64,000 bases of DNA, from assembly GCF_027257845.1 (NCBI RefSeq), contig NZ_JAPVOT010000013.1:1-64000 (forward strand), written 5' to 3'. The number at the start of each line of letters is the position of its first letter. Position 1 is the first letter of the stretch. A program made the translations under genes and the position numbers. Below the pieces are notes generated by a model. The model was not told where the DNA came from and did not search any database. It saw only the letters and a list, made by a program, of their open reading frames with translations. This stretch comes from Alteromonas sp. BMJM2. GTDB lineage: Bacteria > Pseudomonadota > Gammaproteobacteria > Enterobacterales > Alteromonadaceae. Below are positions 44,159 to 52,531 of the stretch, piece by piece.

Positions 44159-46294
44159 ATGACAGAGGTAATAAAAATTCTATTGATTGAGGATGATGAA
44201 GATGACTACTTCCTTACCTCTGACTATCTAGAACGGTGTGAGTCTACACAATTCGAACTGACGTGGGTAACTGACAGCGATGCTGCGTTAGAAGCGCTGA
44301 AAGAACGCTCTTTCGATTTGTGCTTACTCGACTTTTTATTGGGCGCAGAAAATGCGCTCGATGTGTTAAGTATCTTAAAAGCAAATCAATTTAACGTACC
44401 CGTTGTTATATTAACCGGACAATCCGACGCCATGGTTGATGAAATGGTGATGCGCGCGGGCGCCGCAGATTACTTACAAAAGTCTGAAATTGAATCACCC
44501 CGCTTTATGCGCACTATTCGCTATGCTCTCGTTCGTAGAGACATTGAAAACGAGCGGATAGAACGCAATAAAGTAGAGCAAAAGAACAAAGCAAAAGATA
44601 AATTCCTTGCCCATTTGGGTCACGAATTAAGAACGCCACTCACCTCAATACTAGGCTACACAGAGCTATTGATTGACGACGCGAGAAATAGTCCGTTTCA
44701 GCAAGAGTTATCAATTATTCACTCTAATGGTAAACACCTCTTGAGCCTGCTCAACGACTTACTCGACATGTCTCGCATCATGGCAGACAAACTAGAGTTG
44801 AATGTAAAGCGAGTCAACTTAGCGTCATTTCTCACCGATATACATTCCTTAATGCAGTTGAATGCGAAAGACAAAGGGCTGAGCCTCAATGTGGTTGCTA
44901 AGACCAAGATGCCTGAGTTTATTCAGACAGACCCTACTCGTCTTCGCCAAATTTTGCTTAATTTAATAACTAATGCGGTGAAATTTACAGATAGCGGTAC
45001 CATTACACTCACAATCGAAGTTGAAACGTCAGATACAGAGAATCAAGCTGAGCAGGCTCATAGCGTGTTGAGATTTACTGTGGACGATACCGGCATCGGC
45101 ATGGCGCCAGATAAGCTTGAGAATATCTTCCACCCCTTCGAGCAAATTGAAGATGTGATGCGCACCAACCATGGTGGTGCTGGGTTAGGATTGGCAATTT
45201 GTAAAGAGTTGGTGTGTAAACTTGATGGTGATATCTCGGTAACTTCTCGCATGGGAGAAGGCAGTAGCTTTAGCTTCTATATCAACCCCGGAGACATAAG
45301 CGCACAGTCACTTGAAGAGCTCACCCTAGGGCAACTCTCTGTTGTTGAGCCAGCAAACTTGAATTTACAGTTGACTGGAAAAGTGCTCATTGTGGACGAC
45401 CTTAGAGAAATAAGGCGTCTTACTGGTCACTTAGTGAGTCAATCCAAAGCCGATATAAGCTATGCGGAAAATGGGGTTAAGGCCCTTGAAGCAGTACTGC
45501 AAGCTGACGAGCAAAATGCTCCTTTTAACTTGGTACTGATGGACATTCATATGCCCGTAATGAATGGTATTGAAGCGCTTCATGCCATAAGACGACACGG
45601 TAAAAACCTCCCTGTTATTGCAGTTACCGCAGCGAGTCGAAAAGGGCTTAAAGAGTCGCTAATACGCGAAGGTTTTAATGATGTCATCGGCAAGCCCATC
45701 GATAGGTTTGCATTGGCTAGCTTGCTATCGCTTTACTTACCTGCTGACAACCCTGTTACATTCTCCAATGTTGAAGCTCAAGTCTCTGGAATGCCTACCA
45801 CAAAACCTTTTGCTCCCGAGGCGGGATTGCCTCGCCATCACGACAGTAACGTAGACATTCCTGATATAATGAAAGCCCATTCCCCCTCCTCACCCATTCA
45901 ACAAACGAATGAAATAAAAGGTTCTGTAGTTGAAGCCGACGCGCCAAAAACAAGTAAAAAGAAGATATTAGTCGTTGAAGATGACGAAGATGCGGCGGAG
46001 TTACTGCAATTATTTCTAACGCATCTAGGGTGCGATGTTGTAAAAAGCCTGTGTGGAAATGACGCTTTAGAAGCTATTAACGAGCATCGATTTGACCATG
46101 TCCTTATGGACTTAACATTGCCTGACTATGATGGCTATGAACTAGCAAAGATGTTAAAAAGTCAGCAAAGCGATTGCAAACTTACTATTGTCAGTGGCCA
46201 TCAAGCAGACAAGAATACAATGCTGTCGATTGGTATCGATAGCTCACTTCTTAAACCAGTCACCAAAGACGACTTAGAGAGCGTGATAATTTAA
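44159..46294 (+). CDS. Hybrid histidine kinase with three receiver domains
   Basis: A 711-aa soluble protein with order REC (Asp58 in LLDFLLGAENAL), HisKA (His155 in FLAHLGHELRTPLTSILGYTELL), HATPase_c (NLITNAVKFTD, HGGAGLGLAICKELV), REC2 (LVLMDIHMPVMNG) and REC3 (HVLMDLTLPDYDGYEL). There is no transmembrane segment, so it senses through its N-terminal receiver, presumably fed by another kinase. GGAG about six bases before ATG 44159 supports the start. It ends the operon that began at 40613, whose genes are spaced 14 bases or less. This architecture is a multistep phosphorelay node; the final output is unknown but may be the NtrC-type regulator at 40613. Confidence 0.92.
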   Translation: MTEVIKILLIEDDEDDYFLTSDYLERCESTQFELTWVTDSDAALEALKERSFDLCLLDFLLGAENALDVLSILKANQFNVPVVILTGQSDAMVDEMVMRAGAADYLQKSEIESPRFMRTIRYALVRRDIENERIERNKVEQKNKAKDKFLAHLGHELRTPLTSILGYTELLIDDARNSPFQQELSIIHSNGKHLLSLLNDLLDMSRIMADKLELNVKRVNLASFLTDIHSLMQLNAKDKGLSLNVVAKTKMPEFIQTDPTRLRQILLNLITNAVKFTDSGTITLTIEVETSDTENQAEQAHSVLRFTVDDTGIGMAPDKLENIFHPFEQIEDVMRTNHGGAGLGLAICKELVCKLDGDISVTSRMGEGSSFSFYINPGDISAQSLEELTLGQLSVVEPANLNLQLTGKVLIVDDLREIRRLTGHLVSQSKADISYAENGVKALEAVLQADEQNAPFNLVLMDIHMPVMNGIEALHAIRRHGKNLPVIAVTAASRKGLKESLIREGFNDVIGKPIDRFALASLLSLYLPADNPVTFSNVEAQVSGMPTTKPFAPEAGLPRHHDSNVDIPDIMKAHSPSSPIQQTNEIKGSVVEADAPKTSKKKILVVEDDEDAAELLQLFLTHLGCDVVKSLCGNDALEAINEHRFDHVLMDLTLPDYDGYELAKMLKSQQSDCKLTIVSGHQADKNTMLSIGIDSSLLKPVTKDDLESVII

Positions 46295-46517
46295 GCTCCC
46301 CTTTCAGTTTCAAAATTTCCAATGCTTAAAGCTTGACCGAGAAATAATTACAGGGTGCTCACGATACCGTGTGCATTCTTCCTTCCACCCTCCACAGCGC
46401 TAGCAACGGCTTAATTTTTATCAAGCAAAATCAATCACTTGAGTAAAATACAACAATGGTACAGCCATTGCTTTACTAATAGGGAAAGATGCATTTAGTA
46501 AAATCAAGGAGAATACT

Positions 46518-46835
46518 ATGGCTACACAAACAGCTAAAAATACATCGACAAAAGCAAATACTTCTAATGAGCAAGGTCACCCAGTTACGGATCAACTGAA
46601 AGAGTCGCTCCATCAGTCTGTAGACAAGCTTGCAGATAACGCGAGTGTTGCTGAAGAAAATATTCGTCGTACCGCTACGTCATCGGCTGAGAATATGTCA
46701 GAGCGTAAACGTCTCGCTGAACAAAAATGGCAGGCATCTTCTGTGCGTAACTATGCCGTTGAAAACCCAGTGGCAACAGCCGGGCTTGCATTTGCAGCGG
46801 GCATGCTAGTTACTTCATTATTCCGTAAGAAGTAA
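46518..46835 (+). CDS. DUF883/ElaB-YqjD-like membrane-anchored protein
   Basis: A 105-aa protein. A long polar amphipathic helix (residues about 20-75) leads to a C-terminal hydrophobic helix VENPVATAGLAFAAGMLVTSLF and a basic RKK end. This is the ElaB/YqjD/DUF883 layout, in which the tail anchors the protein in the inner membrane and the soluble part binds ribosomes in stationary phase in E. coli. AAGGAG about seven bases before the ATG is strong. Three bases separate it from the next gene. Confidence 0.82.
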   Translation: MATQTAKNTSTKANTSNEQGHPVTDQLKESLHQSVDKLADNASVAEENIRRTATSSAENMSERKRLAEQKWQASSVRNYAVENPVATAGLAFAAGMLVTSLFRKK

Positions 46836-46837
46836 TA

Positions 46838-47407
46838 ATGGCAACAATACCTGATTTTCATAGCGCTCATTTTACAATGAGCGCTGAAAATCCGTTTTGC
46901 CTGACTCCACCATCGGAGCAGGCGCTCTATTTCATTGGCGTAGACAATGCTGTGATAGCGGTTAACGCTGATGGCAGCGTTAGTACTGGATATCACGACG
47001 CTTCCTCCAAAGACAAAAAAACGTTAAACGATGAACAAATTCCCTACCCTGATCCATCCTATGAAGCGGTTATTGACGCACTTAAAAATGCGGCGAAACA
47101 GCGGACTAAACAGGGTGCGGCCTATTTAAGCGTGCTAAATAGCGAAATAATGCTCATCAAAAAGTCGCTGTTTATTTCAGTTTTTGCAGCCCTTGTCGCT
47201 TTTGTTGTTAGTATGGTGTGCTGGCTGCTAGTAAATGTAGCGATTGGCGGCGCATTATACGCATTCGGTATCAGTATTATCCTTATCGCAGGTATTTTGT
47301 TGTGTTTTAACCTTGGGCTCAGCGTGTTGTTTTACCGAATTGCGAAAAAATCGTTGCACTTCGTTAGCTTTGAACGGCTAATCGCATTATTTAAGCGTTC
47401 TCTCTAA
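46838..47407 (+). CDS. Two-helix membrane protein, possible YqjE-type partner
   Basis: A 189-aa protein that starts almost directly after the DUF883 stop, so it is certainly co-transcribed. The N-terminal 110 residues are soluble, then two hydrophobic helices (LFISVFAALVAFVVSMVCWLL and GALYAFGISIILIAGILLCFNLGLSVLFY) and a basic tail follow. In E. coli yqjD is followed by yqjE, a two-helix holin-superfamily protein, and yqjK, so position and topology suggest the same role. The N-terminal extension is not typical of YqjE. I do not recognise a domain in it. Confidence 0.7.
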   Translation: MATIPDFHSAHFTMSAENPFCLTPPSEQALYFIGVDNAVIAVNADGSVSTGYHDASSKDKKTLNDEQIPYPDPSYEAVIDALKNAAKQRTKQGAAYLSVLNSEIMLIKKSLFISVFAALVAFVVSMVCWLLVNVAIGGALYAFGISIILIAGILLCFNLGLSVLFYRIAKKSLHFVSFERLIALFKRSL

Positions 47408-47437
47408 GCACGCTTTTTAACAACAACATCTAATCCG

Positions 47438-47485
47438 ATATAACCCAATACCTAAACCAGAATCTAACCCAACACCTAACCTAAC
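47438..47485. repeat. 24-bp degenerate tandem repeat
   Basis: Two units of the form AT(A/C)TAACCCAA(T/C)ACCTAAMCYARM lie at 47438-47461 and 47462-47485, with a partial third unit after them. It lies between the YqjE-like and YqjK-like genes. Confidence 0.6.
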
Positions 47486-47525
47486 ATCTAGCAAGAATTA
47501 CGCTATAGTTTAAAGGACATCCAAA

Positions 47526-47810
47526 ATGGTAGACGCATTGTTAAATAATTTTTTGTTGAAGAATAACATGACTGACATCGCACAAAAGGAACGGGATTTT
47601 TATGCGCAGCGTCATCATGCTCACCTTGCCGAAAAAACAGCAAAGCAACAGTGCCGGTACTTGGTGGGTAAACCAGAAATATTGCTAGGTGTTGTAGGGT
47701 TAGGTGCCTATAAAGGTATGTCCGATTCAAAACCAAAAGTGAAGAGCAACCGTAAAACTGCACTCATAACGATAGGCAGAACTGCTTTGCTATCGCTGTT
47801 TAAATTATAA
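47526..47810 (+). CDS. Small protein, possible YqjK-like
   Basis: A 94-aa protein with a charged N-terminal helix (KERDFYAQRHHAHLAEKTAKQQ), a short hydrophobic GKPEILLGVVGLGAYKG segment and a basic tail ending TALLSLFKL. The general plan resembles E. coli YqjK, the third member of the yqjD-yqjE-yqjK set. AAAGGA about seven bases before ATG 47526 supports translation. An internal ATG at residue 15 is a possible alternative. Function unknown. Confidence 0.65.
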   Translation: MVDALLNNFLLKNNMTDIAQKERDFYAQRHHAHLAEKTAKQQCRYLVGKPEILLGVVGLGAYKGMSDSKPKVKSNRKTALITIGRTALLSLFKL

Positions 47811-47834
47811 TTGTGTGACGAAAGGAAGTAGTAA

Positions 47835-48443
47835 ATGCGCCGTAAGTTGGAAAAAAACGCTCTAAAAAGCAGCCACGTAAAATCGAGACCCACTCACCTA
47901 CTCTTAGGCGTGGGCATTGCAGTCACCGCTTTACTGTCAGGCTGTTCGTCAGTACCTGTTGCCACGCCAACGCTTTATAAGTCGGCTAATTCCGAACAAA
48001 GCTACGGCTATTCAAGCGAAAAGCTTGGCAATGGTGAATACCGTATTTTATTTAAGGCATCGGATAGAACACCTGCTGATAAAGTGCAGCAGTACGCGCT
48101 GCGTCGAGCCGCAGAAATTGCAAAACAAAATAACTTCGGCTATGTGGCAGTAACAAAAACCAACATCACTAAAAAGCGTGTTCTTGCTCGCGAGGTTATC
48201 ATGAGCAACGATGAGCCCGTGGTTTTTCCGTCAGATAAACAGTGCACCATGTCAGGCTGTTCAGATGTTGCGCAACCGTCTACTGTGCCCAATCCAAGTG
48301 ATATTGAAAAAACGGCAATGAAAGACATATACTTTTCAATCGTTACCTCAATGTCGAATGACGAGCAGAGTTTAGGTGCAAACGCATTTTCGGTATCTGA
48401 ACTCCTTGCAACGCCACTTGATGAAGAAAACAAAGGTTACTAA
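47835..48443 (+). CDS. Lipoprotein of the CC0125/CC1285 type
   Basis: A 202-aa protein with a long basic n-region, hydrophobic core and lipobox LLSGC (Cys37). The mature N-terminus YKSANSEQSYGYSSEKLGNGEYRILFKASDRTPADKVQQYALRRAAEIAKQNNFGYVAV matches the CC0125/CC1285 family of small envelope lipoproteins with unknown role. The later part contains a CTMSGCSD loop. AAAGGAAG about eight bases before ATG 47835 supports the start. It follows the YqjK-like gene by 24 bases, likely in the same transcript. Confidence 0.78.
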   Translation: MRRKLEKNALKSSHVKSRPTHLLLGVGIAVTALLSGCSSVPVATPTLYKSANSEQSYGYSSEKLGNGEYRILFKASDRTPADKVQQYALRRAAEIAKQNNFGYVAVTKTNITKKRVLAREVIMSNDEPVVFPSDKQCTMSGCSDVAQPSTVPNPSDIEKTAMKDIYFSIVTSMSNDEQSLGANAFSVSELLATPLDEENKGY

Positions 48444-48674
48444 GACGTAGCCTTAAAAGAATACATTCGATGCATTGTTAGTCAGGTTTCAGCGCATCGG
48501 ATGCCTCCCCTTCACTGAACGCGTTTAAGATTAACCCTGCGTTAATCAGTTTTTAATCCTCTGAAAAAGTACACGTCATTCGTTGTGTATATCCTTTAGT
48601 TATCGCATTGCAATGAGTTAGATATTGCACATGCTTCTAGCAAAATTATTGTTATTAAATTTAGGATGTATGCT

Positions 48675-49319
48675 ATGAAAAATGTAAAAGCAACTCGCTC
48701 AAAAATTACCGCTGCTATCACCTCAATCCTGTTAGTGTCCGCATGCAGTGCTGTAGCCGATACGCAATCTACCAAAAGTGGCGCGCAAGCAAAGGCTTCG
48801 CTTACTGCAGAAGCACTAGACAACTCGTTACTGTATTCAAACACCTGCATTACGGAAAGAGAGGTCATCGCTGCGCAAAAAATGTGGGGAAACGGCATTG
48901 TTAGAATCGGCTCAGTGTTTACTAATAGCGGCAACTATTCTGATGAAGCTGCTGATTTTATCCAAGATATGTATGGGTACGATCTAAGTAGTGTATTGTT
49001 TAAACCAACGTTGGCAGCCGATGATCAGTTTCGCTCAAGTTTTGACGCCGCTCTTTCGTATTTTGTAGGCGGTAACGATGCCTACGAAGAGGATAAGGGC
49101 TTTGCAATAAAACCCTATACCAACGTGAAATTTGATAATGTAGGCATTATCAACAATAGCTGCAGAATGGCAGTTGCCATGGGCAATTACTTTTTCACAG
49201 ATACCAATGGCGGTGAAACTAAAGTGGAATATACCTTCGCTTATGTCAAAGACAGTGATGGAAACTTACGTATTGTTGCTCACCAATCGTCGTTACCTTA
49301 CAACCCCTCTGCCAGCTAA
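48675..49319 (+). CDS. Lipoprotein with CaMKII-association-domain/SnoaL-like fold
   Basis: 214 aa starting at ATG 48675, with AGGA upstream. Signal with lipobox LVSAC (Cys24). The mature protein has the run FKPTLAADDQFRSSFDAALSYFVGG, DKGFAIKPYTNVKFDN, MAVAMGNYFFTDTNGGETKVEYTFAYVKDSDGNLRIVAHQSSLPY. This pattern, ending in H(H/Q)SSLPY, is shared by bacterial secreted proteins with a nuclear-transport-factor-2/CaMKII-association fold that databases often mislabel phosphoribosyl-AMP cyclohydrolase. I do not think it is that enzyme. Its biochemical role is unknown. Confidence 0.75.
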   Translation: MKNVKATRSKITAAITSILLVSACSAVADTQSTKSGAQAKASLTAEALDNSLLYSNTCITEREVIAAQKMWGNGIVRIGSVFTNSGNYSDEAADFIQDMYGYDLSSVLFKPTLAADDQFRSSFDAALSYFVGGNDAYEEDKGFAIKPYTNVKFDNVGIINNSCRMAVAMGNYFFTDTNGGETKVEYTFAYVKDSDGNLRIVAHQSSLPYNPSAS

Positions 49320-49363
49320 CCTGCCTAGACCGCTTCTGTATATGGGCTTTTCAAATTAGCCTT

Positions 49364-49447
49364 GTGAGTAGAGCTTGGCAAATAAGGTAATGCGAATAGC
49401 GCTTGGCAGATACGGTATCGCGAATAGAGCTTGGCAATTAGCGTGTT
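49364..49447. repeat. 28-bp tandem repeat, three copies
   Basis: Units at 49364-49391, 49392-49419 and 49420-49447 share RYGARTAGMGCTTGGCARAT-type sequence. They lie between the CaMKII-AD lipoprotein stop and its terminator. Confidence 0.85.
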
Positions 49448-49484
49448 TTAATAAAAATAGCCAGCAAAGCTCCTGAACAATCAA

Positions 49485-49515
49485 GACCAGAGCGCTTTAC
49501 CGCTCTGGTCTTTTT
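49485..49515 (+). terminator. Strong rho-independent terminator
   Basis: GACCAGAGCG/CGCTCTGGTC perfect 10-bp stem with six-base loop, then TTTTT. It closes the lipoprotein gene ending at 49319. Confidence 0.92.
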
Positions 49516-49787
49516 AAATAGTACGAGCTGAAATTTTTCAATGAATTTTGGGCTATTTGATTTTATAGCTTCAATGACAGAGCACTCGTTATTCTTTATT
49601 AACGCTCTCGGCAATTTTCATGACCGCCTTTGGACAATTTTCATTAAAGCGTCCGACATGAGTTTTGCCCGCTTTATCATTCATAGAATTAATCAATCTT
49701 AATAATGGGTCATCACTTCTATCTATTGTTAAACAGAGTAAACTAGCGACATTATTATAATAAATTTCTGTTTTAAGGGGCGTATGC

Positions 49788-50654
49788 GTGCAGGCATCTG
49801 TACTTACTGAGGTATTACTACCTCTAGCGTTGGCGTTTGTGATGTTCGGTATGGGCTTAACACTAACCATTTCCGACTTTGGACGGTTACTTAGAGCGCC
49901 TAAAGCTATTTTGACCGGTTTCTTGGGTCAAATAGTATTGTTGCCCCTACTCACTTTTGCTATTTGTCTCGTGTTTGAACTGCCGCCCTATATTGCTGTG
50001 GGTATTATGATTTTGGCAGCATGCCCTGGGGGAACAACGAGTAACTTAATCAGTCATATTGCGAAAGCTAATCTGGCGCTGTCTGTGAGTTTAACGGCCA
50101 TCTCCACTATTGCCTGTGTTTTTACCACGCCTTTCATTATTCAGTTCGCTATCGATTACTTTGTAAAAGAAAATGCGCCTGCGTTCTCAGTGATTGAAAC
50201 CGTATTGGGACTTATTGGCGTGTCTATCTTACCTGTAGTGATAGGGATGATCATTCGACGTTTCTTTACAAGCTTTGCGACAAAGGCGGAAACTTTTTTT
50301 CGTCAATTCTCCATGTATTTTATGCTGGCAATGATTGTAGGCGTACTGGTGTCAGAGCGCGATAACTTAGCGACTTCATTTGAAAGCGCATTTCTAGTGT
50401 GTCTTACACTCAACCTGTTGTCTGTATTAATGGGCTTACTATTAGCGAAAATATCGTCAGTTTCGTTTAAAGACTCACTCACCTTATCCATCGAGATAGG
50501 TGTTCAAAACGCGGCTCTTGCCATGTTGATCTGTATCACTTTTTTAGAAGCGCCTGACTATGCAATTGCACCAGGGGTGTACGGTGTTGCAATGTATATA
50601 GGCCCTGCAATACTGGCTATTTGGGCAAAACGCAAGACGAATACATCTAGCTAA
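49788..50654 (+). CDS. Bile acid:sodium symporter family transporter (BASS/SBF)
   Basis: A 288-aa protein with about nine hydrophobic segments. ACPGGTTSNLISHIAKANLALSVSLTAISTI is the conserved core of the family, including the sodium-binding crossover region, and IGVQNAALAMLI near 240 is the second. Substrates in bacteria include steroid acids, pyruvate and pantoate-like organic acids and cannot be read here. GTG 49788 with GGGG about seven bases upstream begins the frame. The downstream gene converges on it within 6 bases. Confidence 0.87.
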   Translation: MQASVLTEVLLPLALAFVMFGMGLTLTISDFGRLLRAPKAILTGFLGQIVLLPLLTFAICLVFELPPYIAVGIMILAACPGGTTSNLISHIAKANLALSVSLTAISTIACVFTTPFIIQFAIDYFVKENAPAFSVIETVLGLIGVSILPVVIGMIIRRFFTSFATKAETFFRQFSMYFMLAMIVGVLVSERDNLATSFESAFLVCLTLNLLSVLMGLLLAKISSVSFKDSLTLSIEIGVQNAALAMLICITFLEAPDYAIAPGVYGVAMYIGPAILAIWAKRKTNTSS

Positions 50655-50659
50655 ACCGA

Positions 50660-52432
50660 TTACCTGTTTAATGGCAGACTGATTTTAAACTCAGTAGACC
50701 TTCCTAGTTCAGTTGTGCACGATAGGCTCCCTCCCAATTTTTGCACAATATTTAGCGTTACAGATAAGCCTAAACCTACGCCCTGCCCTATTGGTTTAGT
50801 CGTAAAGAAAGGATCATACATTTTCGCCTTCGTCTCCTCATCAATGCCCGGTCCGTTATCACTCACAATTAAGTGAAAGTAGTCCGATTCATTGAAAGCA
50901 TTAACGGTAACAGTGGGCTCTTCAATATTTGTGCCCTCAAACGCTTGAATGGCATTTTTTACTACATTATTTATCACTTGCTCGATGGCCCCTGTGTTGA
51001 ACGGTATAGGAGCAAGTGATGGTGTATCAAAGCGAATATTAACGGTGCTTTTCTCATCATATTTGTACATTTTTAACGATTCATTTAGCACCTTTTGAAT
51101 ATCACACGTGTCATCTTCGCTCGTTTTAATATCAGTAAACGATCGTAAATCCGCAATAATGCTCTCTACACGTTGAAGCCCATTGAAAGAGTCGGTAACA
51201 ATGGCACGAATGTCTTCAAGAACGAATTCAATACCCTCTTTTTGCTTAAAAGAGGTGAGTGATTCTTTCAACTTTTGAGCTTCTTGGCTTTGCTGTATAT
51301 CAATGCAGGTGAGCAATTCCGACTGCATTGATTGTAAGGTCATGATACTTTGTAAGTATTTGTCCATTGATGAAAAATTGCTTATAACAAACGATAGTGG
51401 ATTATTTATTTCGTGGGCAATACCGGCGGCCATGCGCCCAATACTGGCTAGCTTTTCTTTGCTCTCTAATTTTTCTTTCGTGCTTTTCAGTTCAAGAAGT
51501 GCATTTTGCAACCGCTTATACTGATTCTTTAAGCTGTACTCCGCTTTCCTACGCTCGAGCAAAATAGTCAATTGCTCAGACGCCTTATTAATAATATTGA
51601 TTTGTCTCATCGAGACACGGGACATGTCACTTTCAGGAATGAGAAAGAACAAAAGGCACAATACGCGCTTATACACCACAATAGGAAATGCCAAATAGCT
51701 GCCAATAACCACTGATGACTGTTTTAGTATTGCATCAATCCCCGAAGTTGCGTGCAAGAGATCAATTTGGGGTTGCTGCTCATCGATAGTTTTTAGTAAA
51801 AAATTTGGTAGTGATTTACCCGTGAGCAGACTGTCAAACGCATCAATCATGTTGCTTGGAGTGTCTGTTGCGGCTGAAGCGCGATAGTCATCATTACTTA
51901 TATAGATTTCACAGCTGTATGCAGCATGACAGAGTTTCGCGAGCGATTGAGAAAAGGTACCTAGCAGTTCTTTCGTGGTTTCATTTGCTCGCGAAAACTG
52001 TGATATACACATCAACATTTCTGTTTCGGCATTATGCTGCCTATACGTACTTTCAATGTAATCAAAAGTATCAAGCTCGCGTTTTAAGACACTTTGATTA
52101 AACAAGGCTCTTTCTTGGCGAGCACACAGGCATGCGTTGACTTGAAACTCTTCTAGCCATTCCACTTCATCGAGTTTTTCTGACTCAGAGTGAATAACCG
52201 CAATACGTGACACTGCATTAGCTAATCCCTCACGGATGTACTGAGATACAGACTGACACAGAGCAATATCATCGACTGAGTCAATACACAGTAAGACCAA
52301 CGCAGGCTTTGCCTGGCGCATTTTCTTTTTTGCAGCGCGTAAACTATTCGCATACTCAAGGGCCTTCCAGCTTTCAGGTACGAATTGCGTTGTATTGGCA
52401 TGTGTGCATACAACAATAATTGGATTGTCCAT
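50660..52432 (-). CDS. Soluble sensor histidine kinase with GAF-like domain
   Basis: A 590-aa kinase without membrane segments. Residues 1-110 resemble a degenerate receiver (IIVVCTHANT, ALVLLCIDSVDD). About 140-295 is GAF-like, with hydrophobic SYLAFPIVVYKRVLCLLFFL. A coiled coil then leads to HisKA with His340 in MAAGIAHEINNPLSFV, and HATPase_c (VVKNAIQAF, DNGPGIDEETKAKMYDPFFTTKPIGQGVGLGLSVT). The last part is of the NtrB-like/HPK4 type. It is divergent from the BLUF gene at 52532 with only about 100 bases between the starts, so a shared light-response regulation is plausible. No response regulator is adjacent. Confidence 0.88.
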   Translation of the reverse strand: MDNPIIVVCTHANTTQFVPESWKALEYANSLRAAKKKMRQAKPALVLLCIDSVDDIALCQSVSQYIREGLANAVSRIAVIHSESEKLDEVEWLEEFQVNACLCARQERALFNQSVLKRELDTFDYIESTYRQHNAETEMLMCISQFSRANETTKELLGTFSQSLAKLCHAAYSCEIYISNDDYRASAATDTPSNMIDAFDSLLTGKSLPNFLLKTIDEQQPQIDLLHATSGIDAILKQSSVVIGSYLAFPIVVYKRVLCLLFFLIPESDMSRVSMRQINIINKASEQLTILLERRKAEYSLKNQYKRLQNALLELKSTKEKLESKEKLASIGRMAAGIAHEINNPLSFVISNFSSMDKYLQSIMTLQSMQSELLTCIDIQQSQEAQKLKESLTSFKQKEGIEFVLEDIRAIVTDSFNGLQRVESIIADLRSFTDIKTSEDDTCDIQKVLNESLKMYKYDEKSTVNIRFDTPSLAPIPFNTGAIEQVINNVVKNAIQAFEGTNIEEPTVTVNAFNESDYFHLIVSDNGPGIDEETKAKMYDPFFTTKPIGQGVGLGLSVTLNIVQKLGGSLSCTTELGRSTEFKISLPLNR

Positions 52433-52531
52433 AAGTAAACCACGTATTAACTATTTAATTTTTTCTGCTAAAGTTGGATGATAGTCAGCATATTGTGTAT
52501 TTGCCAATCCAAAACCATCAGGAGAAAATAA

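Noticed and set aside
48675..49319. Naming the exported protein phosphoribosyl-AMP cyclohydrolase
   Set aside because: It has a lipoprotein signal and the NTF2/CaMKII-AD type pattern, not the HisI metal-binding motifs.
49589..49870. Leftward 93-codon frame overlapping the BASS transporter start
   Set aside because: Its 5' half overlaps the well-supported transporter gene on the other strand and it has no clear Shine-Dalgarno. The 3' part (MNDKAGKTHVGRFNENCPKAV) looks protein-like and might be a remnant, but I could not name a family.
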